Notes: generated by a model not told the origin, from the letters alone. Positions 5,915 through 13,139 are shown, counted from the stretch's first letter. The stretch is DNA of 16,398 nucleotides from JAVVRI01 sp036654795 (GCA_036654795.1 JAVVRI010000065.1:1-16398), one strand, 5' to 3'. A program made the numbers and translations.

Positions 5915-6889
5915 ATGTTATCATTCAACACTCTTCAGAGAACCATAGAACAGGAGATTGGACGGCTGCACTTTGACTATTCGCCCAAAAGTTTGTACGA
6001 CCCGATTGAATACACCCTCTTATTAGGCGGAAAACGGATTCGTCCGGTATTAACTCTGCTCGCTTGCAATATATATAAAGAGGAGGTCTCTATGGCCATG
6101 CATGCCGCTTTAGGGTTAGAGGTTTTTCATAACTTTACCCTCCTGCATGACGACTTGATGGACGAAGCGGACAAAAGAAGAAACAAACCGACCGTACATA
6201 AGGTATGGAATGCCAACACCGCCATCCTTTCGGGAGACGCAATGTTGATAGTTTCCTATCAGTTGATCGGGCAAACGGAGTCGACTCATCTGAAGGCTAC
6301 GCTCGATCTGTTTACCGCAACAGCTCTCGAAATATGTGGTGGACAGCAGTATGATATGGAGTTCGAATCGCGGATGGATGTCAGCGAAGAGGAGTATATC
6401 GAGATGATCCGCCTTAAGACGGCAGTCCTTTTGGCCTGTTGCCTAAAGACAGGAGCTCTGCTGGGCGGTGCTGATGAAGATGAGGCTGAGCACCTTTACC
6501 TGTATGGTATCTATATCGGCCTTGCCTTCCAATTGCAGGATGACCTGCTGGACGTTTATGGCGACACAGCTACCTTTGGCAAGAATATTGGCGGAGATAT
6601 TCTTTGCAACAAGAAAACCTTTCTGCTGATTAATGCTTTACGACTGGCCTCGGAGTCTCAAAAGGCGGAATTATCGGCTTGGATAGACCGGGATCATTTC
6701 GATCCGGCAGAGAAGATTGCGGCTGTAACTGCCATCTATGATGCTTTGCACTTGAAAGAACTGACCGTAGCGCGCATTCAGCACTATTATGAGCTAGCGA
6801 TGACGGAACTGGCTGCCCTTCGTGTGGCGTCTGAACGCCTTGCTGTGCTCAAAGAGGTTTGCGATCAGTTGATGTATCGTAAGTCATAA
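5915..6889 (+). CDS. Trans-polyprenyl (geranylgeranyl/farnesyl-type) diphosphate synthase
   Basis: This enzyme builds isoprenoid chains by adding isopentenyl diphosphate to an allylic diphosphate, using Mg2+. The 324 residues contain the family blocks: GGKRIRP (38-44), the first aspartate-rich motif DDLMD (79-83), GDAML (107-111), the GQQYDM region (143-148), the KTA block (168-170) and the second aspartate-rich motif DDLLD (209-213) followed by the GKNIGGDI stretch. The first motif is DDxxD without the two-residue insertion of classical bacterial farnesyl synthases. The fifth residue before it is Phe74 and the fourth is Thr75, which in related enzymes points to a short product near C15-C20. 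The exact product is not certain. It is two bases from the tatD gene and probably cotranscribed. No clear promoter was found between the tonB terminator and its start. Confidence 0.9.
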   Translation: MLSFNTLQRTIEQEIGRLHFDYSPKSLYDPIEYTLLLGGKRIRPVLTLLACNIYKEEVSMAMHAALGLEVFHNFTLLHDDLMDEADKRRNKPTVHKVWNANTAILSGDAMLIVSYQLIGQTESTHLKATLDLFTATALEICGGQQYDMEFESRMDVSEEEYIEMIRLKTAVLLACCLKTGALLGGADEDEAEHLYLYGIYIGLAFQLQDDLLDVYGDTATFGKNIGGDILCNKKTFLLINALRLASESQKAELSAWIDRDHFDPAEKIAAVTAIYDALHLKELTVARIQHYYELAMTELAALRVASERLAVLKEVCDQLMYRKS

Positions 6890-6891
6890 TT

Positions 6892-7677
6892 ATGAAACTG
6901 ATAGACACTCATAATCACCTTTATTTGGATGATTTCGATCCGGAACAGGACGGGCTGGTGGAGGCTGCTCAAAAATCAGGTATCGAAGCCTTGTTGCTAC
7001 CGAATGTTGACCTTGAAACGGTATCCCGTATGCACGATTTGTGCGATCGCTATCCGGACTTTGCCTATCCGATGATGGGGTTTCATCCTACAAGCGTAGA
7101 CAGTAATTATGCCGCCGCTTTACGGCAGATTGAGGCCTACCTTCCGCGACGCTCTTATGTGGCCATTGGCGAGATTGGCATTGATCTCTATTGGGACAAA
7201 ACTTACCTAAGGGAACAAAAGGAGGTTTTTGAGGAGCAATTGCGATGGAGTGTCGATTTGCAGTTGCCTGTGGCCATTCACACCCGCGAGGCTTATCCCG
7301 AAGTATTGGACAGCCTGCACAAGGTGGGAGCCGATAAATTGAGTGGCGTGTTTCATAGTTTTACCGGTAATGTGGCTGAATTGACCGAAATATGTAAATT
7401 AAAGAATTTTAGAATAGGCATAAACGGTGTTATTACGTTTAAAAATGCTAACTTGGCCGAAACGATTAAAAATACCGATATTGGCCGGATCGTATTGGAA
7501 ACCGATGCCCCTTATCTGGCACCCGTCCCCTTTCGTGGCAGAAGAAACGAACCAACTTATATATGGGAAACCGCAAAAAAAGTAGCGGTTACTTATCAGT
7601 TGACGTTGGAGGAGACTGTTGAAAGAACACGGAAAAACGCTTTAGATTTATTTAAAAGCGTTAATAAGTCGATATAG
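6892..7677 (+). CDS. TatD-family metal-dependent hydrolase (DNase)
   Basis: This is a 261-residue TIM-barrel hydrolase of the TatD family, whose members act as 3'-5' exonucleases on DNA or RNA with divalent metal. All expected metal ligands are visible: H7 and H9 in DTHNH, E94 in GEIGIDLYW, H130 in AIHTREA, H155 in FHSFTG and D205 in LETDAPYL. The DAPYLAPVPFRGRRNEP segment is typical of the family, as is the length. It starts two bases after the polyprenyl synthase stop and is probably translated from the same message. It is not next to tatABC, and the family name does not imply a role in protein export. A chromosome can carry more than one paralogue, so the precise role is open. Confidence 0.93.
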   Translation: MKLIDTHNHLYLDDFDPEQDGLVEAAQKSGIEALLLPNVDLETVSRMHDLCDRYPDFAYPMMGFHPTSVDSNYAAALRQIEAYLPRRSYVAIGEIGIDLYWDKTYLREQKEVFEEQLRWSVDLQLPVAIHTREAYPEVLDSLHKVGADKLSGVFHSFTGNVAELTEICKLKNFRIGINGVITFKNANLAETIKNTDIGRIVLETDAPYLAPVPFRGRRNEPTYIWETAKKVAVTYQLTLEETVERTRKNALDLFKSVNKSI

Positions 7678-7777
7678 TTATATATTTTCGCATGGATTGG
7701 AATTTTATTGGGTCGATATTGTGTATATGTCAACCAAAAACTTTAGATTTGTGCACTGAATCGATTGAGTTTGGGAA

Positions 7778-7785
7778 TAATTTTG
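7778..7785 (+). promoter_or_regulatory. -7 box upstream of tRNA-Ser
   Basis: TAATTTTG matches TAnnTTTG and would start transcription near 7792. The only TTTG upstream (7748-7751) is 26 bases away, too far for a good -33. The leader before the tRNA contains a 7-bp hairpin, TCGTTTT (7796-7802) with AAAACGA (7807-7813). Confidence 0.45.
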
Positions 7786-7831
7786 TATTTTGCGTTCGTT
7801 TTAGAGAAAACGATGAGTTTTAAACGTAATT

Positions 7832-7919
7832 GGAGAGGTGCTCGAGTGGTTGAAGAGGCACGCCTGGAAAGCGTGTATACGCCTAAAGTGTATCGCGGGT
7901 TCGAATCCCGCCCTCTCCG
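7832..7919 (+). tRNA. tRNA-Ser (GGA)
   Basis: This is a complete 88-base type II tRNA. The acceptor GGAGAGG pairs with CCTCTCC and the discriminator is G. The anticodon stem CACGC/GCGTG holds the loop CTGGAAA with anticodon GGA. The long variable arm (ATAC...GTAT) is typical of serine tRNAs, and the T-arm has GGTTCGAATCC. CCA is not encoded. It lies 73 bases before exbB on the same strand with no terminator hairpin between them. Confidence 0.97.
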
Positions 7920-7992
7920 CAAGTACTATGAATATTAACAATAAAAATAAAAACAAATAAGAGAATTATTAATCTTAAAAATTAAACACACA

Positions 7993-8739
7993 ATGAAAAA
8001 GTTATTTGCAAAAGCATTCTTGGGTTTATGTGCCCTTGGAACCTCTACCGTAGCATTCGCGCAGGACGCTGCAGCCGGAGCTGAACAAGTTGTTGAAGGT
8101 GGTATTCACCAAGCTTTAAAAACAAAGTTCATCGAGGGTGGTGCGGACTTTATGAGTCTTGTAGCTATCGCGTTGATTTTCGGTTTGGCTTTCTGTCTTG
8201 AAAGAATCATTTATTTGAACTTGGCTGAAACAAATTCAGACAAACTGTTGAAAGGTATTGAAGATGCACTTGATAAGGGTGACGTTGAAGGTGCAAAAGC
8301 TATTGCTCGCGAAACTAGAGGTCCTATCGCTTCTATCGCTTACCAAGGTCTGATGAGAATTGACCAAGGTGTAGATATCGTTGAAAAGTCAATCATCTCT
8401 TACGGTGGTGTTCAAGGTGGTTTGCTTGAAAAGAATATGTCATGGATTACATTGTTTATCGCAATGTCTCCGTCTTTAGGATTCTTGGGTACAGTAGTAG
8501 GTATGGTAATGGCCTTCGATAAAATCCAACAGGTAGGTGATATCAGCCCGACGGTTGTTGCCGGTGGTATGAAAGTAGCCTTGATTACAACAATTGGTGG
8601 TCTTGTTGCAGCCTTGATTCTTCAGTTATTCTACAACTATTTGTTGAGTAAATTGGAAGCTATCCTGAACAAGATGGAAGATGCTTCTATCTCACTGATC
8701 GACCTTGTAATTAAATACAACCTTAAATTTAAAAAATAA
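7993..8739 (+). CDS. exbB: ExbB / MotA-TolQ-type proton channel
   Basis: ExbB forms the pentameric inner-membrane stator that, with ExbD, uses the proton gradient to drive TonB. The 248 residues have an N-terminal hydrophobic stretch ending AFAQ that looks like a signal peptide (1-24), a feature of many Bacteroidetes ExbB proteins, then three membrane helices at about 52-75, 151-175 and 194-218. The cytoplasmic loop between the first two helices contains GDVEGAKAIARETRGPIASI, usual for the family. The segment SPSLGFLGTVVGMVMAF (159-175) and TTIGGLVAALIL are the conserved channel helices. It opens a four-gene operon, with 8 bases to the next gene. No clear promoter is seen in its A-rich leader, so transcription may start at or before tRNA-Ser. 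Of the ExbB/TolQ/MotA group, ExbB is favoured because ExbD genes follow. Confidence 0.93.
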   Translation: MKKLFAKAFLGLCALGTSTVAFAQDAAAGAEQVVEGGIHQALKTKFIEGGADFMSLVAIALIFGLAFCLERIIYLNLAETNSDKLLKGIEDALDKGDVEGAKAIARETRGPIASIAYQGLMRIDQGVDIVEKSIISYGGVQGGLLEKNMSWITLFIAMSPSLGFLGTVVGMVMAFDKIQQVGDISPTVVAGGMKVALITTIGGLVAALILQLFYNYLLSKLEAILNKMEDASISLIDLVIKYNLKFKK

Positions 8740-8747
8740 TCCATATT

Positions 8748-9218
8748 ATGGCTGTTACTAAAATAAGAAAAATATCCAGCTGGACATTATTAACCGTCTC
8801 AGTGATTACACTGGTGGTTCTGGCTCTATTCTATTTTGGGGGGATCGTAGATCCTGCTGCTGAAATGAAAGAGCCTGTCTACACAGACTTGCTAATTAAT
8901 TGGATGTATCTATTGTTTGCCGGTACTGTTGTTTCTGCTGTTGTTTTTGCCCTTTGGCAAATGGGGATCATGCTTAAAGAAGATCCTAAAGGAGCAATTA
9001 TGTCTGTAGTAACTATTGCCTTGTTTGCTGCCATGTTCATCGGAACATACGCAATTGGTAATGGTGCACCTCTTCAAATGATTGGTTACGAAGGATCGCA
9101 CAATGTGGCTTTCTGGTTGAAACTGACAGATATGTGGATTTACTCAATGTATATCCTTATAGCTCTTCTTATCCTGGCAGCTGCTTGGGGTAGTGTGAAG
9201 AACGTGCTTAATAAGTAA
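8748..9218 (+). CDS. Four-helix membrane protein of the exbB-exbD operon, function unknown
   Basis: I do not recognise a characterised family. The 156-residue protein has four hydrophobic helices at about 11-32, 48-72, 82-104 and 127-149, with short basic ends (MAVTKIRKISS at the start, KNVLNK at the end). Between helices 1 and 2 is a short acidic loop (DPAAEMKEPVYTD), between 2 and 3 LKEDPKG, and between 3 and 4 a glycine-rich loop (GNGAPLQMIGYEGSHN). There is no signal peptide or catalytic motif. It starts 8 bases after exbB and 29 bases before the first exbD, so it is almost certainly made together with them. The position suggests an accessory or assembly part of the ExbB-ExbD motor. This is inference from context only. 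Confidence 0.85.
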   Translation: MAVTKIRKISSWTLLTVSVITLVVLALFYFGGIVDPAAEMKEPVYTDLLINWMYLLFAGTVVSAVVFALWQMGIMLKEDPKGAIMSVVTIALFAAMFIGTYAIGNGAPLQMIGYEGSHNVAFWLKLTDMWIYSMYILIALLILAAAWGSVKNVLNK

Positions 9219-9247
9219 TAAGTAAACGATAAAAACAACAAAGCAAA

Positions 9248-9838
9248 ATGGCAAAAAAGAAAAGGAAAGTACCAGAAATGAATGCTACTTCGTCTGCCGA
9301 TATTGCTTTCATGTTGCTTATCTTCTTCCTTATTACTACTTCAATGGATACAGATAGAGGTCTGGCTAGACGCCTGCCGCCGCCTGTGCCGAAAGAGCAA
9401 AAGAATGAAGATGTCGATATCAAGAAAAGAAACCTGCTGGTTGTATTGATTAATAGTAGTAATCAAGTTTTATGCGGGGATCAGTACGTTGATATTAAGC
9501 AATTGAAAGATAAGGTGAAGGAATTCATTGAGAATCCTTACAACGATGAGCATAAACCTGAAAAAGAAGAGATCGATGTTCCCTTTTTTGGTAAACAATT
9601 GGTAACCAAAAATCATATCATCTCTTTACAGAATGACCGTGGTACGGAATATCAGGCTTATATTGAAGTTCAAAACGAGCTGGCAGCAGCCTATAATGAA
9701 CTGAGAAACGATGTGTCTCAAAAGAAGTTTGGTAAAGTTTTCGCTGATTTGGAGGACGAACAACAACAGGCTGTGCAGATGATCTATCCGCAGAAGATAT
9801 CAGAAGCAGAACCTAAAAATTATGGAGATAAAAAGTAA
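9248..9838 (+). CDS. exbD: ExbD/TolR family biopolymer transport protein, first copy
   Basis: ExbD is a single-pass inner-membrane protein whose membrane aspartate carries protons for the ExbB-ExbD motor. The 196 residues start with a very basic cytoplasmic tail (MAKKKRKVPEMN), followed by SSADIAFMLLIFFLITTSM, in which D18 is the expected proton-carrying residue, and then a periplasmic domain (about 40-196). The RRLPPPVP segment just after the helix is typical of the family. It is longer than the usual 130-150 residues: the periplasmic part has an extra charged section (about 93-165, with NDEHKPEKEEIDVPFFGKQ and a helical stretch) and an acidic and basic tail. Its stop codon overlaps the start of the second exbD (TAATG), indicating coupled translation. 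Confidence 0.92.
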   Translation: MAKKKRKVPEMNATSSADIAFMLLIFFLITTSMDTDRGLARRLPPPVPKEQKNEDVDIKKRNLLVVLINSSNQVLCGDQYVDIKQLKDKVKEFIENPYNDEHKPEKEEIDVPFFGKQLVTKNHIISLQNDRGTEYQAYIEVQNELAAAYNELRNDVSQKKFGKVFADLEDEQQQAVQMIYPQKISEAEPKNYGDKK

Positions 9839-10308
9839 TGGGAAAATTTAGTAACGCGGGCGGACGTAGTATGCCCGAATTGAATACATCATCATTACCT
9901 GACTTGGTGTTTGCTTTCTTGTTCTTCATCATGATGGTAACATCTATGCGTGAAGTTACTTTGAAGGTAACATTTAAGGCTCCACAAGCTACTGAACTCC
10001 AAAAATTGGAAAAGAAGTCTCTTGTAACTTTTATCTACGTCGGTAAGCCAACTCAGGAATTGAGAGCAAAGATGGGTTCTGAAACGCGTATTCAGCTAAA
10101 CGATGCGTTTGCTGAAACTTCCGAAATTCAGGATTATATCGCTCAGGAAAAGTCTAGTATGAAAGAAGAAGATGCTCCCTTTATGACAGTTTCTATTAAA
10201 GCTGATAAAGAGACAAAGATGGGTGTTATCACCGACATCAAACAAGCTCTTCGTGAAGCATACGCTTTAAAGATTAACTACTCTGCGTCTCCACGCATTG
10301 ACAAATAG
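9838..10308 (+). CDS. exbD: ExbD/TolR family biopolymer transport protein, second copy
   Basis: This is a second ExbD of 156 residues, different in sequence from the first. It has a short cytoplasmic tail (MGKFSNAGGRSMPELNTSS), one membrane helix LPDLVFAFLFFIMMVTSM with D22 as the proton-carrying residue, and a periplasmic domain ending in a mixed helix-strand segment (TDIKQALREAYALKINYSAS). It starts in the last base of the previous stop codon. The two copies probably form a heterodimer or mixed set with ExbB, a pattern common in Bacteroidetes operons with tandem exbD genes; this is inference. A strong bidirectional terminator follows 20 bases after its stop. Confidence 0.92.
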   Translation: MGKFSNAGGRSMPELNTSSLPDLVFAFLFFIMMVTSMREVTLKVTFKAPQATELQKLEKKSLVTFIYVGKPTQELRAKMGSETRIQLNDAFAETSEIQDYIAQEKSSMKEEDAPFMTVSIKADKETKMGVITDIKQALREAYALKINYSASPRIDK

Positions 10309-10328
10309 TTATCTGATATAAAATCAAT

Positions 10329-10364
10329 AAAAAGGGCAATGCTTTAATGAGCATTGCCCTTTTT
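10329..10364. terminator. Bidirectional terminator between exbD and the GNAT gene
   Basis: AAAAAGGGCAATGC (10329-10342) pairs perfectly with 10351-10364 (14 bp, 8-base loop). The arms end in A5/T5, so a T run follows the stem on both strands. It serves the exbB operon on the plus strand and the convergent acetyltransferase gene (ending at 10384) on the minus strand. Confidence 0.9.
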
Positions 10365-10383
10365 AAGTTTCTGTTGTATCCTC

Positions 10384-10929
10384 TCAAATGCCGTAGACGT
10401 ATTGGTGGAGCGTTGTCTTTACTTGCTCGATGTCTTTGTCTAGGTCTATCTCTCCATAGGTCATCAGGCGCATTTCAAGCCATGGTTCGCCTGGGCGATA
10501 GGGTGGTTGCTGATAGCTGTGGTCGTCCAGCACAAAACCCAGACGTTGGTAAAAGCCGATGCGGCGTTTGCTCAATTCTTCGGTGGGCATCTCTACTTCC
10601 AGAACGATCGGTGTGGTGCATATCGCCATAAATTGTTTCATAGCCGCTGCGCCGATACCTCCGTTGCGTGCAGTTTCGTCGATTGCAAAGTGCTCTGCGT
10701 AGATGTAGTCAGCAAACTGCCAGCAGGTAAGGAAGCCTACGTAGACTCCGTTTCGTAACAATTGATATGCTTTGAAGCGCGGGGCGTTATCTATTAACTG
10801 GCGTATGAGCGTGAATTCGCGCCGTTCCTCAGGGGGAAAGGAGTCATTATAGGTTATCTCCACCTTGTCCATCACCGGATCGGATGAACTACTCATTAAC
10901 TTACAAACTACTTCTGCATGTGCATTCAT
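10384..10929 (-). CDS. GNAT family N-acetyltransferase
   Basis: This is a 181-residue member of the GNAT superfamily, which transfers an acetyl group from acetyl-CoA to an amine. The acetyl-CoA loop (motif A) is seen as the YAEHFAIDETARNGGIGAAAM region: R88-N-G-G-I-G93, the R/Q-x-x-G-x-G/A form. It is followed by VLEVEMPTEELSKRRIGFYQRLGF, in which E111 lies on the next strand and the YQRLGF motif (127-132) is the usual motif B end. The N-terminus has YNDSFPPEERREF, typical of a Bacteroidetes subgroup. The start at 10929 is the longest; M20 (10872) aligns better with that motif and could be the true start. The substrate is unknown. It is divergent from the Lrp-type regulator, which might control it. 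Confidence 0.88.
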   Translation of the reverse strand: MNAHAEVVCKLMSSSSDPVMDKVEITYNDSFPPEERREFTLIRQLIDNAPRFKAYQLLRNGVYVGFLTCWQFADYIYAEHFAIDETARNGGIGAAAMKQFMAICTTPIVLEVEMPTEELSKRRIGFYQRLGFVLDDHSYQQPPYRPGEPWLEMRLMTYGEIDLDKDIEQVKTTLHQYVYGI

Positions 10930-11019
10930 AAAAATAATTGCTTAATTGATTAATTAATATCGTTGCTTACATAATAAAATTATAGGCGGCTAAACGGATG
11001 CTAATAATCGAATATTACC

Positions 11020-11027
11020 TATATTTG
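11020..11027 (+). promoter_or_regulatory. -7 box of the Lrp/AsnC gene promoter
   Basis: TATATTTG matches TAnnTTTG. Transcription would start near 11034, with about 43 bases of leader before the ATG at 11077. The AT-rich segment at 10932-10970 with repeated TTAATTGATTAATTAAT-type motifs lies between this gene and the divergent GNAT gene and could be a binding site for the regulator; that is a guess. Confidence 0.55.
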
Positions 11028-11076
11028 TATCATATTGTAAGACGCAATAGAATAAACACACAAATATAACTAAATT

Positions 11077-11547
11077 ATGGCACATCATCAACTGGATGAA
11101 TTGGATGAGAAGATTTTGAAATTAATTATAAGTAATGCTCGTATGCCTTTCCTGGAGGTTGCGCGAGAATGCGACGTGTCTGGAGCTGCTATTCATCAAC
11201 GTATTCAGAAGTTAACGAATTTGGGTGTAATAAAGGGCTCGGAGTTTATTGTGGACAATACCAAGGTTGGTTATGAAACGTGCGCTTATATGGGTCTTTA
11301 CTTACAGTCCCCCGGACAGTTTCCGGCGGTAACGGCTGCTCTGCTGGAGATTCCGGAAGTAGTGGAGTGTCATTACACTACGGGTAAATATGATCTGTTT
11401 ATTAAAATATACGCCAAAAATAATCAGCATTTGCTGAGTATCATTCATAATAAGTTGCAGCCTTTGGGCTTGGCGCGTACTGAGTCGTTGATCTCTTTTA
11501 AGGAGGCTTTTAAGCGGCAGATACCGATTGATATTGACGAGGAGTAA
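11077..11547 (+). CDS. Lrp/AsnC family transcriptional regulator
   Basis: This is a 156-residue regulator with an N-terminal winged helix-turn-helix (about 6-62: LDELDEKILKLIISNARMPF, then VARECDVSGAAIHQRIQKLTNLGVI, with the recognition helix around S35-L46) and a C-terminal RAM domain (about 68-145) that forms dimers and octamers and binds amino acids. In the RAM part, the VECHYTTGKYDLFIKIYAKN segment is characteristic, with the TGKYD turn next to the ligand site. The length and domain order are normal. Such proteins bind DNA in response to amino acids such as leucine or asparagine. The effector and targets cannot be read from the sequence. The asnS gene is convergent downstream, and argH lies elsewhere in the window, but neither proves a link. 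Confidence 0.93.
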   Translation: MAHHQLDELDEKILKLIISNARMPFLEVARECDVSGAAIHQRIQKLTNLGVIKGSEFIVDNTKVGYETCAYMGLYLQSPGQFPAVTAALLEIPEVVECHYTTGKYDLFIKIYAKNNQHLLSIIHNKLQPLGLARTESLISFKEAFKRQIPIDIDEE

Positions 11548-11553
11548 AATAAA

Positions 11554-11591
11554 ACGCTGCCTATATCTGCTTTGTGGCAGGTAGGTAGCGT
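11554..11591. other. First of two tandem hairpins between lrp-type gene and asnS
   Basis: ACGCTGCCTA (11554-11563) pairs with TAGGTAGCGT (11582-11591) with one G-U pair, and an inner CTGC/GCAG stem can also form. It starts 6 bases after the stop of the Lrp-type gene. There is no T run after it on the plus strand, so it is not a normal rho-independent terminator. Confidence 0.5.
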
Positions 11592-11593
11592 AA

Positions 11594-11641
11594 ATGAATT
11601 GGGTCGGCATGGCGCATTAGCGCTATGCCGACCCAATTCAT
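11594..11641. other. Long 22-bp hairpin between convergent genes
   Basis: ATGAATTGGGTCGGCAT (11594-11610) pairs perfectly with 11625-11641. The stem continues inward with GGCGC (11611-11615) against GCGCT (11620-11624), one pair being G-U, and closes on an ATTA tetraloop. No T run follows on either strand. It probably blocks or protects the 3' ends of the two convergent transcripts. Confidence 0.7.
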
Positions 11642-11671
11642 GTTTATATTCGCGTGCGGTTGTTCGCTTTC

Positions 11672-13078
11672 TTAGAACTCAGCGTTGTTTGGTGTACGCG
11701 GGAAGGGGATCACATCGCGGATATTGGTCATGCCGGTTACAAAGAGCAGCAGGCGCTCGAAGCCCAGTCCGAATCCGGAGTGTGGCGCTGTGCCGAAGCG
11801 TCGTGTGTCCATGTACCACCAGATATCCTTTTCAGGTACACCCATCTCCTTGGCGCGATTTGCCAGTTTGTCGTAGTCTTCTTCGCGTTGCGATCCGCCA
11901 ATAATTTCGCCGATCTTCGGGAAAAGTACATCCATTGCGCGCACCGTTTTACCGTCTTCATTCTGCTTCATATAGAAGGATTTGATCTCCTTCGGATAGT
12001 CGGTCAGGATTACTGGGCGTTTGAAGTGTTCTTCCACTAGGAAACGCTCGTGCTCTGATGCCAGATCGGCACCCCAGAAGACGGGGAATTCGAATTTATG
12101 TCCTGCGGCTACGGCTGCTTCCAGAATCTTTACGCCTTCTGTATAGGGGAGGCGGATAAAGTCGTGTTCGAGCACGGAGTGTAGGCGTTCGATCAGTTCC
12201 TTGTCGAACATGTTGTTAAGGAACTGTATGTCGTCCATGCAATTATTGAGTGCCCAGCGGATACAATACTTGATGAAGTCTTCAGCCAACTGCATGTTTT
12301 CAGCAATTTCGTTGAAAGCAACTTCCGGTTCGATCATCCAGAACTCGGCTAGGTGGCGCGGTGTGTTGGAGTTTTCGGCGCGGAATGTGGGGCCGAAGGT
12401 GTAGATGGCACCCATCGCCATGGCGGCTAGTTCGCCTTCCAACTGTCCTGAAACAGTCAGGCTGGCCTGTCTGCCGAAGAAGTCGTTGTCGTACTGTATC
12501 GAGCCTTTTTCATCCTTTTTGAGGTCGTAGAGGTTCATGGTGGTTACCTGAAACATCTCGCCAGCGCCTTCACAGTCGGAGGCGGTGATGATGGGTGTGT
12601 GGAAATAGAAAAATCCCCGTTCATGGAAGAACTGGTGGATGGCAATCGCCATGTTGTGACGAATACGGAAGATGGCACCAAAGGTGTTGGTGCGTGGACG
12701 CAAGTGGGCGATCTCGCGCAAAAACTCCAGTGAGTGACCTTTTTTTTGCAGTGGGTAGGTAGCCGGGTCGGCTGTGCCGTATATCAGGATCTCTTTTGCC
12801 TGTATTTCGGCTTGCTGGCCTTGTCCTTGCGATTCCACGAGTATGCCGTTCACACTGATACAGGCACCGGTTGTGATGGGCTTGAGAAATTCTTCGCCTA
12901 ACAGTTCCACATCCACAACGATCTGAACATTATTTATCGTAGATCCGTCGTTTAGCGCAATAAAGCTGACTTGTTTGCTACCCCGTCGGGTACGCACCCA
13001 ACCTTTGACGTTTACGGTTGCGCCGAAAGCTTCGCTTTTGAGCACATCTACAACCTTTGTTCTTGTAATTGTTTCCAT
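11672..13078 (-). CDS. asnS: Asparagine--tRNA ligase
   Basis: AsnRS attaches asparagine to tRNA-Asn using ATP. The 468 residues match the bacterial family (about 465). An N-terminal OB-fold that binds the anticodon is seen at about 18-105 (VNVKGWVRTRRGSKQVSFIALNDGS). It is followed by the class II catalytic core: a motif 1 region around 134-165, motif 2 TFRAENSNTPRHLAEFWMIEPE (231-252), and motif 3 GFGLGFERLL (435-444). The TFRAENSNTPRHLAEF sequence and the C-terminal IRDVIPFPRTPNNAEF are typical of AsnRS and not AspRS. It is convergent with the Lrp-type gene. The upstream pseudouridine synthase gene is 73 bases away on the same strand, with a hairpin in the gap, so asnS may have its own promoter, though I could not identify one. 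Confidence 0.97.
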   Translation of the reverse strand: METITRTKVVDVLKSEAFGATVNVKGWVRTRRGSKQVSFIALNDGSTINNVQIVVDVELLGEEFLKPITTGACISVNGILVESQGQGQQAEIQAKEILIYGTADPATYPLQKKGHSLEFLREIAHLRPRTNTFGAIFRIRHNMAIAIHQFFHERGFFYFHTPIITASDCEGAGEMFQVTTMNLYDLKKDEKGSIQYDNDFFGRQASLTVSGQLEGELAAMAMGAIYTFGPTFRAENSNTPRHLAEFWMIEPEVAFNEIAENMQLAEDFIKYCIRWALNNCMDDIQFLNNMFDKELIERLHSVLEHDFIRLPYTEGVKILEAAVAAGHKFEFPVFWGADLASEHERFLVEEHFKRPVILTDYPKEIKSFYMKQNEDGKTVRAMDVLFPKIGEIIGGSQREEDYDKLANRAKEMGVPEKDIWWYMDTRRFGTAPHSGFGLGFERLLLFVTGMTNIRDVIPFPRTPNNAEF

Positions 13079-13113
13079 GTCTATATAATTATTCTTAGAT
13101 TATCAAAACAAGA

Positions 13114-13139
13114 TAGCCGGTTATCTTTCAAACCGGCTA
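13114..13139 (-). terminator. Hairpin between the pseudouridine synthase gene and asnS
   Basis: TAGCCGGTT (13114-13122) pairs with AACCGGCTA (13131-13139), a perfect 9-bp stem with an 8-base loop. On the minus strand it lies 12 bases after the pseudouridine synthase stop and is followed by TCTTGTTTTG, a moderate T-rich tail. It probably ends or weakens transcription before asnS. Confidence 0.6.

Noticed and set aside
9248..9274. KKKRKV near the first ExbD start looks like a nuclear localisation signal.
   Set aside because: It is the normal basic cytoplasmic tail of ExbD before its membrane helix; a nuclear signal has no meaning in this bacterial context.
11654..12040. Plus-strand frame inside asnS with several hydrophobic residues.
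   Set aside because: It is antisense to the conserved C-terminal third of asnS and has no recognisable domain.
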